Positions 35,652 through 44,924 of a stretch of 64,000 nt of DNA are shown here, piece after piece. The DNA is from Bacillus_BA songklensis (GTDB lineage: Bacteria > Bacillota > Bacilli > Bacillales > Bacillaceae_H): positions 1 through 64,000 of the forward strand of contig NZ_JBHRZT010000073.1 of assembly GCF_042649685.1 (NCBI RefSeq), written 5' to 3'. The position numbers were made by a program, and so were the translations under genes. Below the pieces are notes generated by a model. The model did not search any database and had not been told where the DNA came from. It worked only from the letters and a program-made list of their open reading frames with translations. Each line of letters starts with the position of its first letter. The stretch's first letter is position 1.

Positions 35652-36359
35652 ATGGATAAACGTATTTTAGTTGTAGATGATGAAAAGCCAATTGCTGATA
35701 TCCTAAAGTTTAATCTACAAAAAGAAGGATATGAAGTTTTTTGTGCCTATGATGGCGTGGAAGCTCTAGAAAAAGTAGAAGAAGTGCAACCTGAACTCAT
35801 TCTACTAGATATTATGCTTCCCCAAAAAGACGGAATGGAAGTATGTCGGGAAGTTCGTAAAAAATATGATATGCCTATCATTATGCTAACAGCTAAGGAT
35901 TCTGAAATCGATAAGGTTTTGGGGTTAGAGTTGGGAGCAGATGATTATGTAACAAAGCCATTTAGTACAAGAGAAATACTAGCGCGTGTAAAAGCCAATC
36001 TAAGACGTCACCAGCAAACACCGGCTGCACCGGAAGAAAATGAAACCAATGAGATTCAAATTAGCTCACTGGTTATCCATCCAGATGCTTATATTGTTTC
36101 CAAACGCGGGGAAACCATTGAGTTGACTCATCGTGAATTTGAATTGCTTCATTATTTAGCTAAGCATATCGGTCAAGTGATGACTCGCGAGCATTTACTT
36201 CAAACGGTATGGGGATATGATTATTTCGGAGATGTACGTACAGTGGATGTAACAGTTAGAAGACTTCGTGAAAAAATCGAGGATAACCCGAGTCACCCTA
36301 CATGGATTGTAACAAGAAGAGGGGTAGGCTATTATTTGCGTAATCCTGAGCAGGAGTAG
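35652..36359 (+). CDS. walR: essential response regulator WalR (YycF)
   Basis: OmpR-type regulator of autolysins and cell-wall metabolism, phosphorylated by WalK. 235 residues: receiver domain with DD acidic pair, phosphoacceptor Asp53 (ILLDIML), AKDSE and KPFS. The C-terminal winged helix follows (ELTHREFELLHYLA to RRGVGYYLRNPEQE). Start ATG 35652; the ATG two codons earlier lies only 4 nt from GGAG and is not conserved. First gene of walRKHIJ. Confidence 0.98.
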   Translation: MDKRILVVDDEKPIADILKFNLQKEGYEVFCAYDGVEALEKVEEVQPELILLDIMLPQKDGMEVCREVRKKYDMPIIMLTAKDSEIDKVLGLELGADDYVTKPFSTREILARVKANLRRHQQTPAAPEENETNEIQISSLVIHPDAYIVSKRGETIELTHREFELLHYLAKHIGQVMTREHLLQTVWGYDYFGDVRTVDVTVRRLREKIEDNPSHPTWIVTRRGVGYYLRNPEQE

Positions 36360-36364
36360 GAATG

Positions 36365-38185
36365 ATGAAGAAAGTACGCTTTTATCAATCCATCCAACTT
36401 AAATTTGTCCTCATCTATGTATTATTGATTTTGATTGCCATGCAAATCATTGGAGTCTATTTCGTCGATAGGCTAGAAAGCCAGCTTGTGAACAATTTTT
36501 CCAATTCAATTCATGAACGAGTCAACATGCTTGCTTACAACCTACAGCAAGAGATGAAAAAAAAGCGTGATGAAGGAACAACATTAGAAAAGGATATTCA
36601 AGCCTTGTTGCAAGATTTTGTATCAAAAGACATTATAGAGGCCCGTTTTATTGATCGAAATAGACGTATCTTAGGAACATCTGATCCATATCCAGAACAA
36701 GTTGTCGGCAAGAAAACATCGGACTTTGCCGTAAAGCGTGCTCTCCTAGTAGGGGCAACGTCAGAAAAAGTCGTGATTGATCCTAAAAATGGGCATCGGA
36801 TTCGAGTATTGGCAGTCCCTATTCGTTCTTCTCAAAACGAAATTATCGGAGCTGTCTATATTATGGCGACGATGGAACAGGTCTATAATCAAATGAAGGG
36901 AATCAACAGTATTTTTATTACAGGTACAATGATTGCCTTAGTGATTACAGCGGTATTAGGGGTTCTTCTGGCTCAAACTATCACGCGGCCGATGTCGGAT
37001 ATGAGACGTCAAGCACTTGAGATGGCAAAAGGAAATTTTTCTAGAAAAGCAAAGATATATGGTTACGATGAAATCGGTCAACTCGCTTTGACCTTCAATA
37101 ATTTAACGAGGAAATTACAAGAAGCCCAGGCAACAACAGAAGGAGAAAGACGAAAGTTGAGTTCTGTGCTTGCTCATATGACGGACGGCGTTATTGCGAC
37201 AGACCGAAAAGGCAAAATTATTCTGATTAATGATCCGGCAGCGAATATGTTGAATGTTTCACGTGAAACGGTTTTATCTGAGCCTATCGTCAATCTATTA
37301 GGACTAGAGGAAACATATACATTTGAAGATTTACTAGAAAAAGATTCTTTAATTTTAGATTTTAGTATTAATACAAAGCCATTTATTTTAAGAGCTACTA
37401 TTTCTACCATTCAAAAGGAGACTGGATTTGTAAATGGTATTATTACGGTTTTACACGACATTACAGAACAAGAGAAGATCGATCAGGAAAGGCGAGAATT
37501 CGTAGCGAACGTTTCCCATGAATTAAGGACTCCTTTAACAACGATGAGAAGTTATTTAGAAGCCTTAGCAGATGGGGCATGGCAAGATGAAGAAATTGCA
37601 CCTAAGTTTTTAAATGTGACGCAAACAGAAACAGAGCGAATGATTCGTCTTGTGAATGATTTACTGCAGCTGTCCAAGTTGGATAGTAAAGATTATCGCT
37701 TTTCACGGGATGTTATTAACTTTGTAGAATTCTATCATCATATCATTGATCGTTTCGAAATGGCCAAGAAACAAAGTATCATCTTTGTTAGAAAGCTCCC
37801 GAAACAGTCCATTTTTGTATTTATTGATCCAGATAAAATTACCCAAGTATTAGATAATATCATTTCCAATGCTATTAAATATTCTCCTGAAGGGGGGACT
37901 ATTACTTTTTCATTGGAACAGCGGGAAAATGAAATCATTGTTAGCGTGAAAGATGAAGGGGTAGGTATCCCAAAAGAGAATGTCAACAAAATCTTTGATC
38001 GTTTTTATAGAGTAGATAAAGCTCGATCTCGTAATTTAGGAGGTACTGGCCTAGGGCTTGCGATTGCTAAGGAAATGGTCACTGCCCATGGAGGAAGGAT
38101 ATGGGCGAAAAGTAAAGAAGGATTCGGTACGACTATCTACTTTACTCTTCCAATTGAAAGAGAAAATGAGGACGAATGGTCATGA
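36365..38185 (+). CDS. walK: essential sensor histidine kinase WalK (YycG)
   Basis: Membrane kinase localised at the division site that senses wall status. About 606 residues: TM1 (about 14-34), extracellular PDC/PAS-like domain (about 40-180), TM2 (about 183-203), HAMP (ITRPMSDMRRQA), PAS (about 260-370), and dimerisation domain with phospho-His385 in VSHELRTPLTTM. The ATP domain has the N box DNIISNAIKYS, DEGVGIP and GGTGLGLAIAKEM. A parS-like palindrome lies in the PAS-coding part. The stop codon overlaps the yycH start (ATGA). Confidence 0.97.
   Translation: MKKVRFYQSIQLKFVLIYVLLILIAMQIIGVYFVDRLESQLVNNFSNSIHERVNMLAYNLQQEMKKKRDEGTTLEKDIQALLQDFVSKDIIEARFIDRNRRILGTSDPYPEQVVGKKTSDFAVKRALLVGATSEKVVIDPKNGHRIRVLAVPIRSSQNEIIGAVYIMATMEQVYNQMKGINSIFITGTMIALVITAVLGVLLAQTITRPMSDMRRQALEMAKGNFSRKAKIYGYDEIGQLALTFNNLTRKLQEAQATTEGERRKLSSVLAHMTDGVIATDRKGKIILINDPAANMLNVSRETVLSEPIVNLLGLEETYTFEDLLEKDSLILDFSINTKPFILRATISTIQKETGFVNGIITVLHDITEQEKIDQERREFVANVSHELRTPLTTMRSYLEALADGAWQDEEIAPKFLNVTQTETERMIRLVNDLLQLSKLDSKDYRFSRDVINFVEFYHHIIDRFEMAKKQSIIFVRKLPKQSIFVFIDPDKITQVLDNIISNAIKYSPEGGTITFSLEQRENEIIVSVKDEGVGIPKENVNKIFDRFYRVDKARSRNLGGTGLGLAIAKEMVTAHGGRIWAKSKEGFGTTIYFTLPIERENEDEWS
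37255..37270. promoter_or_regulatory. parS site inside walK
   Basis: TGTTTCACGTGAAACG, 15 of 16 positions of parS with the whole CACGTG core intact. B. subtilis also carries a parS inside yycG. Confidence 0.88.
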
Positions 38186-39516
38186 AAAAGTATGAACTCT
38201 TTAAATCGATTTTATTATTCTTACTTGTGACGATTAGCGGGATATTAACATGGAATTTATGGACATACCAGCCTGCTTATAATGAAATTGAAAACACTGA
38301 ATACATTCAGCAGGATATTACAATTAGCCCAAAGCGGGAATTGGAAGATCACATTCGTCCCGTTAAGGTTTTATATCATGAAGAGGGGCAGGATTATGGC
38401 TCTACAAGCGAAGAACATATTACAAAATGGATGACGGAAATGAAAAAATGGAGCTTTTATAATTTCCGTAATGTTTCAAGTTCCATTCCCAAACAAGAAT
38501 TTTTATCATTTGTACATGGAAAAGATTCTGTTGAAATTGTATATCCGGATGAAATCCCTATTCAAACATTTGAACTGATGTTTCAAGTGAATGAAAAGTC
38601 ATTGCCGTCTATTTACTTTGATCATGTTGTTTTGAAACCAAATAAAGGTCAAGGGGTTGATGCTTATTTCATTGACTATGATCATCGAAAAATATATGAA
38701 TCATCTATTAAAAATTTGACGAGGGAGGACTTGGAGAGAATTAATCAGGGAGTGAAGAAGGAGTATGATTCTTATTTTCCTTATAAGATTAAGGGGATCA
38801 GAACTCTTTTCTTGCCAGAAGGAGAAATTGAAATAAATCGTATTCAGTATTATACACGTAAGATTGAAACAGAAAAATTCCGCGATGCGTTATTTAGTGA
38901 TCCAAGCTATGTCAAAAAGAAGTCTTCTCTATCATACAGTGGAGATTTTTATACGGATGGCTCTCGGATACTAGGGGTAGACTCAAGCATCAATGTGATG
39001 GACTATGTTAACCCTGCTATTAGCAATAACAGAACGATGGATAGTCACACGTTACTTAAACGTAGCTTTAGCTTTGTAAATGATCATGGTGGATGGACAG
39101 ATGCTTATCGGTTTGCAAGCTGGAATCGGGAGGAACAAGAGGTTGTATATCGTTTATACGAAGATAACTACCCAGTCTTTAATTCACAAGGAATGACAGA
39201 AGTGTTCCAACGCTGGGGAAATAATGAAATTATTCAATATCGGCGACCAATCTATTTCTTCATCAAACTCCCGCTTGATAGTTACCCGGTAAAACTGCCT
39301 CCAGGAGATGAAATCATTGAAAGGATTGAGGAACAACAGCCTGAATTTAATCCCTCTTTATTAAAAGATGTTGTGGTGGGATATGAATTAGTTCAAGAGG
39401 ACCAGGAATCAAAAGTAGTCTCTTTAGAGCCGGCCTGGTACTATCTTTACAATCAACAAAAGTGGACAAAGGTGGAGAAAAAGCCTATAGGAGGTAAATG
39501 GAATGGATTGGAGTAA
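38182..39516 (+). CDS. yycH: WalRK regulatory protein YycH (WalH)
   Basis: Membrane-anchored extracellular protein that, with YycI, contacts WalK and restrains its activity. About 444 residues: a single N-terminal helix (about 8-24, SILLFLLVTISGILTWNLW), then a large extracellular region. ATG 38182 overlaps the walK stop and sits 9 nt after GAGGA. Its own end overlaps the yycI start by 14 bp. Confidence 0.93.
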   Translation: MKKYELFKSILLFLLVTISGILTWNLWTYQPAYNEIENTEYIQQDITISPKRELEDHIRPVKVLYHEEGQDYGSTSEEHITKWMTEMKKWSFYNFRNVSSSIPKQEFLSFVHGKDSVEIVYPDEIPIQTFELMFQVNEKSLPSIYFDHVVLKPNKGQGVDAYFIDYDHRKIYESSIKNLTREDLERINQGVKKEYDSYFPYKIKGIRTLFLPEGEIEINRIQYYTRKIETEKFRDALFSDPSYVKKKSSLSYSGDFYTDGSRILGVDSSINVMDYVNPAISNNRTMDSHTLLKRSFSFVNDHGGWTDAYRFASWNREEQEVVYRLYEDNYPVFNSQGMTEVFQRWGNNEIIQYRRPIYFFIKLPLDSYPVKLPPGDEIIERIEEQQPEFNPSLLKDVVVGYELVQEDQESKVVSLEPAWYYLYNQQKWTKVEKKPIGGKWNGLE

Positions 39517-40282
39517 AACAAAAACGATTTTCATTATTACCTTCCTAATTCTTGACCTGTTTTTAGCCCATCGGTTTCTTCAAAAGCGTGATGAAGGACA
39601 GCTAGATATGATTACTGAAACAAGCATTGAAGACCAATTGGCGGATGAAAAGATCACGTATACTACTCTTCCGGGAACCATAGAAAAAGGGACATATCTA
39701 AACGCAAAAAGTAAGGTTTTCTCAGATAAAGAGATAAAGAAATTGAAAAAGCAAGATGTGACGCTCCTTAATAAAAATGTTTTACAGGGAACATTTCATC
39801 AACCTGTACCAATACCGGCTTCCAATGCACCAGATCGTCTAGATCAGTTTCTGAAAGAGAATATCCTATATGGAGATTCCTATATATTATGGAATGTGGA
39901 TAAAGAAAATAAAACGATTACTTTTTATCAACAATATAAGGGAAAAGTCATCTATGATAATGCCAGCGGCAGTGCAATGGTAGTAGTTCACTTAAATGAA
40001 AAGAATGAAATCATTTCATATGAGCAATCATTTCTTTCTAATATTGAGAAAATGGATGATAGTCAGGAAATCTTGCCGCCGATGAAGGCAATTGAAAACC
40101 TATTTCAAAAAAATGAATTGACATCAGGTAGCAAAATTACGAAAGTAGAGTTAGGTTATTATACATTTTCACCTTTATCGAATTCACAAGTTTTAACTCC
40201 TACATGGCATATTGTAGTAGATAAAAAAGCAGAGTATTTTGTGAATGCCTTTGAAGGGCAAATTATCAAAAAAGGTAACTAA
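39503..40282 (+). CDS. yycI: WalRK regulatory protein YycI (WalI)
   Basis: Second membrane-anchored WalK modulator. 259 residues: MDWSKTKTIFIITFLILDLFL forms the transmembrane anchor, followed by an extracellular domain with the YycH-like fold. TAGGAGGT upstream lies inside yycH. It is 21 bp before walJ. Confidence 0.93.
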   Translation: MDWSKTKTIFIITFLILDLFLAHRFLQKRDEGQLDMITETSIEDQLADEKITYTTLPGTIEKGTYLNAKSKVFSDKEIKKLKKQDVTLLNKNVLQGTFHQPVPIPASNAPDRLDQFLKENILYGDSYILWNVDKENKTITFYQQYKGKVIYDNASGSAMVVVHLNEKNEIISYEQSFLSNIEKMDDSQEILPPMKAIENLFQKNELTSGSKITKVELGYYTFSPLSNSQVLTPTWHIVVDKKAEYFVNAFEGQIIKKGN

Positions 40283-40303
40283 TGAATATTGGAGTGAGAC
40301 AGT

Positions 40304-41098
40304 ATGAGCATGCATTTTAGTGTACTGGCAAGCGGGAGTACGGGAAATGCGATTTTTGTTAGCGACGGGGAACAATCACTCCTTGTGGATGCAGGATTAA
40401 GTGGAAAACAAATGGAGGCCCTCTTTCAGCAGGTGGACCGTGATATAAAACAGCTCTCGGGGATTTTAGTTACCCATGAGCACAGTGATCATATTAAAGG
40501 ACTTGGCGTCTTAGCTAGGAAATATCAACTTCCTATCTATGCAAATGAAAAAACGTGGAAAGCGATGGAAGGGTTAATTGGAGAAATTCATTCCGATCAA
40601 CGTTTCATTTTTAATATAGGGGAAGCCAAGACATTTGGAAGCATGCAAGTAGAATCATTTGGTGTATCGCATGATGCTGCTGAACCGATGTTTTTTGTCT
40701 TTCATCAAGGAAATAAAAAGCTAACCCTTATTACAGACACGGGTTATGTAAGTGATCGAATGAAAGGAATTATTAAAGATAGTGATGCCTTTGTATTTGA
40801 AAGCAATCATGATGTAGACATGTTAAGGATGGGACGCTATCCTTGGAGCGTTAAACGCAGAATATTAAGCGATGTAGGTCATGTTTCCAATGAAGATGCT
40901 GCTTTGGCATTAGCTGATGTAATAGGAAATCAAACAAAACGCATTTATTTGGCGCATTTAAGTCAAGATAATAACATGAAAGAAATTGCGAGGATGTCTG
41001 TCGCCCAAGTTTTACAGTCAAAAGGATATGGAGTAGGAGAACAGTTCAGCTTGTACGATACAGATCCTAAAAAGCCGACTGATGTTGTCTATCTTTAG
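40304..41098 (+). CDS. walJ: metallo-beta-lactamase fold exonuclease WalJ (YycJ)
   Basis: MBL-fold 5'-3' exonuclease family (YycJ/WalJ), implicated in mismatch repair and in coordinating replication with division. 264 residues: metal-binding THEHSDHIKGLG, VSHDAAEP, TDTGYVSD and HLSQDNNM. ATG start with TTGGAGTGAG. Cytoplasmic, without signal peptide. Last gene of the core wal operon; htrA after it has its own promoter. Confidence 0.96.
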   Translation: MSMHFSVLASGSTGNAIFVSDGEQSLLVDAGLSGKQMEALFQQVDRDIKQLSGILVTHEHSDHIKGLGVLARKYQLPIYANEKTWKAMEGLIGEIHSDQRFIFNIGEAKTFGSMQVESFGVSHDAAEPMFFVFHQGNKKLTLITDTGYVSDRMKGIIKDSDAFVFESNHDVDMLRMGRYPWSVKRRILSDVGHVSNEDAALALADVIGNQTKRIYLAHLSQDNNMKEIARMSVAQVLQSKGYGVGEQFSLYDTDPKKPTDVVYL

Positions 41099-41146
41099 TT
41101 TGTTTAGTCGGGACAAAACTGGGAAAAGGGATTTTAAACGATGATC

Positions 41147-41155
41147 TGGTATAAT
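41147..41155 (+). promoter_or_regulatory. htrA promoter (extended -10)
   Basis: TGG-TATAAT (41147-41155) with no good -35 hexamer, 64 bp upstream of the htrA start. An activator could supply the missing contacts; in B. subtilis htrA genes respond to CssRS. Confidence 0.5.
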
Positions 41156-41218
41156 AAGGAATAGGATAATAAGTCGAATCTCCATATATCACTTGCCGTG
41201 AAAGGAAAGGTGAACAGA

Positions 41219-42427
41219 GTGGGATATTATGATCAAGATTATGAGAAACGTGAACCAAGGTCCAGCCGGGGACGTGGAAGGTGGTTTTTTTCTGCGCTGA
41301 TAGGGGCCATAATCGGTGCTTTAATTATGTTATTTTCCCTTCCTGCTTTGTCAAGGATGAACCTTCTTCCCTACAATGCCGGTGTCAATGAAGAGGACGA
41401 GGTGAACGAAAAGGGAGTAAATGTTCGGCAAACAGTCGCAGTAGATGTGACAACGGATGTAACGAAAGCGGTCGATAAAGCATCAGAAGCTGTTGTTGGA
41501 GTAGTCAACATCCAGCAGTCAAATTTCTGGAATGAAGAAAAATCAGATGCGGGAACAGGCTCAGGCGTCATTTATAAAAAAGCTGGCAATCGGGCATTTG
41601 TTGTGACTAATCATCACGTCATTGAAGGAGCGAACCAGATTGAGGTAAGTTTAAGTGATGGTTCCCGTGTGCCAGCTCGTCTCCTTGGAAGTGATGCACT
41701 AACAGACTTGGCTGTATTGGAAATGTCTAGTGAGCATGTATCCAAGATAGCTGAATTCGGAGATTCCGATGCTGTTAAACCAGGTGAACCGGTCATTGCA
41801 ATTGGGAATCCTCTTGGCTTACAGTTTTCAGGATCTGTCACACAGGGAATTATTTCAGGAACCAACCGTGTCATTCCACAGGATTTAAATGGAGATGGAA
41901 TAGCAGACTGGCAATCTGAAGTTATTCAAACAGATGCAGCCATTAACCCTGGAAACAGTGGAGGAGCCCTTATTAACATTGCAGGTAAACTCATTGGAAT
42001 CAACTCCATGAAAATTGCAGAGCAAGCAGTAGAAGGAATAGGTTTAGCCATTCCTGTTAATCTTGCCAGACCTATCATTGAGGATTTAGAAAAGTATGGT
42101 GAGGTAAGAAGACCTTACATGGGTGTGAGTTTACAATCAATCAGTGAAATTTCAGGCTATCATCTAAGAGAAACATTAAAATTGCCAAAGAGTATTATAA
42201 GCGGGGTAGCGGTATTAGGAGTTGAACCATTGTCCCCGGCAGCACAAGCTGGTATGAGAGAATTTGACGTTATTGTGGCGTTAGATGGACAAGAAATTCG
42301 AGATGTCATTGATTTGCGTAAACATCTTTACACAAAGAAAGAAATCGGAGATGAAATGGAAGTAACATTCTACCGTGAAGGAAAGAAAAAGACAGTTACC
42401 ATGAAATTAGCAAAAGAGACATTTTAA
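41219..42427 (+). CDS. htrA: HtrA-type membrane-anchored serine protease
   Basis: Trypsin-like quality-control protease (YyxA/HtrC type) acting outside the membrane. About 402 residues: basic cytoplasmic N-terminus (RGRGRW), one membrane helix (about 25-45), and a protease domain with catalytic His in TNHHVI, Asp in LTDLAVLE and Ser in NPGNSGGAL. A PDZ domain is at about 295-395. I choose GTG 41219 behind AAAGGTGAA; a GTG seven codons earlier precedes the SD. It ends the wal operon region. Confidence 0.95.
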   Translation: MGYYDQDYEKREPRSSRGRGRWFFSALIGAIIGALIMLFSLPALSRMNLLPYNAGVNEEDEVNEKGVNVRQTVAVDVTTDVTKAVDKASEAVVGVVNIQQSNFWNEEKSDAGTGSGVIYKKAGNRAFVVTNHHVIEGANQIEVSLSDGSRVPARLLGSDALTDLAVLEMSSEHVSKIAEFGDSDAVKPGEPVIAIGNPLGLQFSGSVTQGIISGTNRVIPQDLNGDGIADWQSEVIQTDAAINPGNSGGALINIAGKLIGINSMKIAEQAVEGIGLAIPVNLARPIIEDLEKYGEVRRPYMGVSLQSISEISGYHLRETLKLPKSIISGVAVLGVEPLSPAAQAGMREFDVIVALDGQEIRDVIDLRKHLYTKKEIGDEMEVTFYREGKKKTVTMKLAKETF

Positions 42428-42437
42428 ACTTATTCAC

Positions 42438-42466
42438 AGGGGAGAAAAGAATCTCCCCTCTTTTTT
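42438..42466 (+). terminator. htrA terminator
   Basis: AGGGGAG - 8-nt loop - CTCCCCT followed by CTTTTTTG. Confidence 0.85.
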
Positions 42467-42503
42467 GTTGTGTATAAGTTGTGGATAAATAATGGAGGTA
42501 TAT

Positions 42504-42662
42504 ATGAAAATTTATTGCTGTAAAGAACATGTAGAGCTAGCGCTGGATATTATTGTAGATGAAACTGAAATGGTACCGGTATTAGAAGAAGTACCAGAAA
42601 AAGATATCCACATTACTTGTGGATATTGCTCTAAAGAGGCTACATATGTAGTAGGGAACTAA
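42504..42662 (+). CDS. yyzF: CxxH/CxxC protein YyzF
   Basis: A 52-residue protein too short for many ORF callers: MKIYCCKEHVELALDIIVDE at the start and HITCGYCSKEATYVVGN at the end. The CxxH (Cys6-His9) and CxxC (Cys39-Cys42) pairs make a likely zinc ribbon. ATG 7 nt after GGAGG. It is the conserved small gene between htrA and rlmH in bacilli, with unknown function. DnaA boxes overlap its 3' half. Confidence 0.9.
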   Translation: MKIYCCKEHVELALDIIVDETEMVPVLEEVPEKDIHITCGYCSKEATYVVGN

Positions 42663-42756
42663 TATTCCTACACAATATGCGGATAGTATTTGTGGATATG
42701 TGGATAATTACTGTGGAAAACATGTTTGTAAATTGTTTGTAAAGTGAGGGTAATAT

Positions 42757-43236
42757 GTGAATATCTCGATCATAACGATTGGAAAATTAAAAGAAAAGTA
42801 TTTAAAACAAGGAATAGAGGAGTATTTAAAACGGTTATCGATCTACGCGAAAGTGGAAATTATTGAATTACCAGACGAGAAAGCACCAGAGAATTTAAGT
42901 GATCTGGAAATGGATCAAGTGAAGCAAAAAGAAGGAGAGCGGATTTTATCTAAAATTTCAGATGATACTCATGTCATTGCTCTAGCGATTGAAGGAAAAA
43001 TGAAATCATCTGAAGAACTAGCCCGAGATCTTGATCAGTTAGCTACATACGGCAAAAGTAAAATTGCCTTTATTATTGGGGGATCATTAGGACTAAGCCA
43101 GGATGTCATGAAGCGGGCGAATGCTTCCTTATCTTTTTCTAAAATGACTTTTCCACATCAGTTAATGCGACTGATTTTATTGGAGCAAGTGTATCGTGCC
43201 TTTCGGATTAATCGAAATGAACCGTACCATAAGTAA
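42757..43236 (+). CDS. rlmH: 23S rRNA (pseudouridine1915-N3)-methyltransferase RlmH
   Basis: SPOUT-class methyltransferase acting on 70S ribosomes. 159 residues beginning MNISIITIGKLKEKYLKQGI. The SAM-binding knot is FIIGGSLGLSQDV (about 108-120), and the C-terminal block is MTFPHQLMRLILLEQVYRAFRIN...PYHK. GTG start with GTGAGGGTAA. End of the conserved core; accessory genes follow. Confidence 0.97.
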   Translation: MNISIITIGKLKEKYLKQGIEEYLKRLSIYAKVEIIELPDEKAPENLSDLEMDQVKQKEGERILSKISDDTHVIALAIEGKMKSSEELARDLDQLATYGKSKIAFIIGGSLGLSQDVMKRANASLSFSKMTFPHQLMRLILLEQVYRAFRINRNEPYHK

Positions 43237-43423
43237 ATGAGGTTTTTTAAAAAATTAAGTTAACAGAAAATTATTAGAAGTTCTCACTAACTCTGGATGG
43301 TAGATGAAATAGGTGATGTGAGTATACTTTTAGCAATTATATTTTAGTTGTCCTTATGGGTTCACAGGAAAAAACTTTGAGCAATTATGCGGGAGTAATG
43401 GATTATCTTTATTCTGTTTCTAT

Positions 43424-43475
43424 AAACAAAACGAGGCTGGAAAGGAAGAAATTTTTCCACCCACCTCGTTTTGTT
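43424..43475. terminator. convergent terminator between rlmH and the minus-strand pair
   Basis: AAACAAAACGAGG - loop - CCTCGTTTTGTTT, a 13-bp perfect stem usable in both directions. It abuts the stop codon of the minus-strand gene. Confidence 0.8.
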
Positions 43476-43846
43476 TAATGAATCACAGTTGGACCGGCTA
43501 ACTCTTTTGGAGGTTCTCCCAATGCCAACTTGCTGATATTAGCATAACTCACTTGTTTATACTCTTTTAGCAACTTTTTTAGTTCAGGGAATTTTTCGTC
43601 CTTTTTTAATTTTTCGATTTCCTGATGATAGACGGACAATACATAATCATCTGGTCCTATCGGTTTAAATTCGCTTGGGTCTTCATCCATGAGTAACGCT
43701 CCCATATATTGATAACCATAATTAAGTTGACGGGTTAGTTCAATGATATTTAAGAAAATATGATAAATAGATGGTTTTGTTTCACTTAAGTTTTCAATGG
43801 CAATCTTTGCATCTTTCAAGTCGTCATAATTTGCTGATACCAACAT
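43475..43846 (-). CDS. protein of unknown function, 123 residues
   Basis: I do not recognise this family. It is a soluble, mostly helical acidic protein (DDLKDAKIAIENLSETKPSI, EIEKLKKDEKFPELKKLLKE) without signal peptide or cysteines. ATG start 9 nt after AGGGG. Its start is only 15 bp downstream of the thioesterase stop, so the two are co-transcribed. Both end at a strong convergent terminator. Codon use resembles the neighbours. Confidence 0.75.
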   Translation of the reverse strand: MLVSANYDDLKDAKIAIENLSETKPSIYHIFLNIIELTRQLNYGYQYMGALLMDEDPSEFKPIGPDDYVLSVYHQEIEKLKKDEKFPELKKLLKEYKQVSYANISKLALGEPPKELAGPTVIH

Positions 43847-43861
43847 GTCATCAACCCCTAA

Positions 43862-44371
43862 TCATGCTTTGTCCGGTGAAAGTCTGGATACGAGTTCTTT
43901 ATTTTGCTCCCTTTTGAGTCTGCGGATTTTTTCGCGTTCTTTTCCGGTTTCGTAGAGATATTTTTCTTCCTGTGTTTCTGGAATGACTTCAGGCACTTCC
44001 AACGGTTTTTTATTTTCATCTAGAGGGACAAAAGTAAAGAATGCAGTAGCGGCAATTCTTCGCTCCCCCGTTTCAAGATCTTCAGCAACCACTTTGCAGA
44101 AAATCTCCATCGACCTTCTACCTGTATAGCAGACAAACGATTCGATACCGACCGAATCCCTTTGCCGAATGGGATGGAGGAAATTAACCGAATCTGTCGA
44201 TGCCGTAACACATTGTTTTACCCGTGAATGCCTGCGAGCCGAAAGTGTCGCGCATGCATCCATCTTCTTCATTAGAACTCCGCCAAATAATGTATGATAA
44301 TTATTCAAATCATTAAGCAATACCTGATCGGTATGAATAACACGCGTTTCGTTAATTTTTTTCGCTTCCAT
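43862..44371 (-). CDS. acyl-CoA thioesterase, hotdog fold (YkhA type)
   Basis: Cytoplasmic acyl-CoA hydrolase of 169 residues. The hotdog helix region reads YHTLFGGVLMKKMDACATLS; the Asp in KKMDA is the expected catalytic residue and GG precedes the helix. STDSVNFLHPIR and the beta strand FTFVPLDENKKPLEVP are typical of the BFIT/YkhA group. The C-terminus is a basic helical tail. ATG start on the minus strand. It probably acts in fatty-acid or branched-chain acyl-CoA turnover; the exact substrate cannot be read from sequence. Confidence 0.9.
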   Translation of the reverse strand: MEAKKINETRVIHTDQVLLNDLNNYHTLFGGVLMKKMDACATLSARRHSRVKQCVTASTDSVNFLHPIRQRDSVGIESFVCYTGRRSMEIFCKVVAEDLETGERRIAATAFFTFVPLDENKKPLEVPEVIPETQEEKYLYETGKEREKIRRLKREQNKELVSRLSPDKA

Positions 44372-44924
44372 TTCATCACCCTATATTTAAGCCATTCCTT
44401 CATTCTTACCCTCCGTTTTTCTTATTGTAAGGAGATGTTGTTTCAATTAAACCAGTTACATATTTCCTGAAATAATGAACAAATGAAAATCTGGTATTTT
44501 TTTACTTTTTCTCGTTTTTCTTATGAATTCTAGCGCTATGCACCTAGAATTTATTAGGATTACGATGTGAAAAACATGGAAAATGAAGATTCGTCACCGG
44601 GATGCCTCAACAAAGGGGTTAGGCCCCCATTCCAAATTAGTGGAATGGTTTTGATGTAACATAACTCTCGATCAGAAATGTATTCCCTCATTTTGCTCTA
44701 TCGAATTGAAGTCAAGATCAATCTCGTTGTCCAACCTATTCAAAGCTTGTCGGAGCGGATAAAAGAGTAATGAGGGTAGCTCCTATAGAGCTAAAAAAGT
44801 ATCAAAGAACAATTCAGTGTCCTTGATACTTTGTCTCTGTATTGTATGTTGGAGGATGGGTATTTATTTTGTTAATAATAGTATGAAGAAAATATTTTTA
44901 TTTTCAGGTGATACTTATTTAGGC
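44372..44924. other. gene-free stretch with remnants and hairpins
   Basis: No intact gene seen. It holds an AT-rich block to about 44560, a hairpin CCATTCCA-AATTAG-TGGAATGG (44627-44648), and a 36-codon minus-strand open stretch without a start (44672-44782; reads ELPSLLFYPLRQALNRLDNE then IDLDFNSIEQNEGIHF) that looks like the decayed C-terminus of a protein. The terminator of the next minus-strand gene follows (44796-44832). Confidence 0.5.
44793..44832 (-). terminator. terminator of the minus-strand membrane protein gene
   Basis: The minus strand reads AAAGTATCAA - 17-nt loop - TTGATACTTT, then TTTAGC; a clear hairpin with T-run 90 bp after the stop. Confidence 0.75.

Larger units (their letters stand above)
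42430..42720. promoter_or_regulatory. DnaA-box cluster around yyzF and upstream of rlmH
   Basis: Perfect boxes: TTATTCACA 42430-42438(+), TGTGGATAA 42480-42488(-) and 42699-42707(-). One-mismatch boxes: 42604-42612(+), 42618-42626(-), 42691-42699(-), 42712-42720(-). Seven sites lie in 291 bp, some inside the yyzF coding sequence. The yydA(rlmH) upstream region is, as I recall, a known DnaA-box cluster in B. subtilis. Confidence 0.78.
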
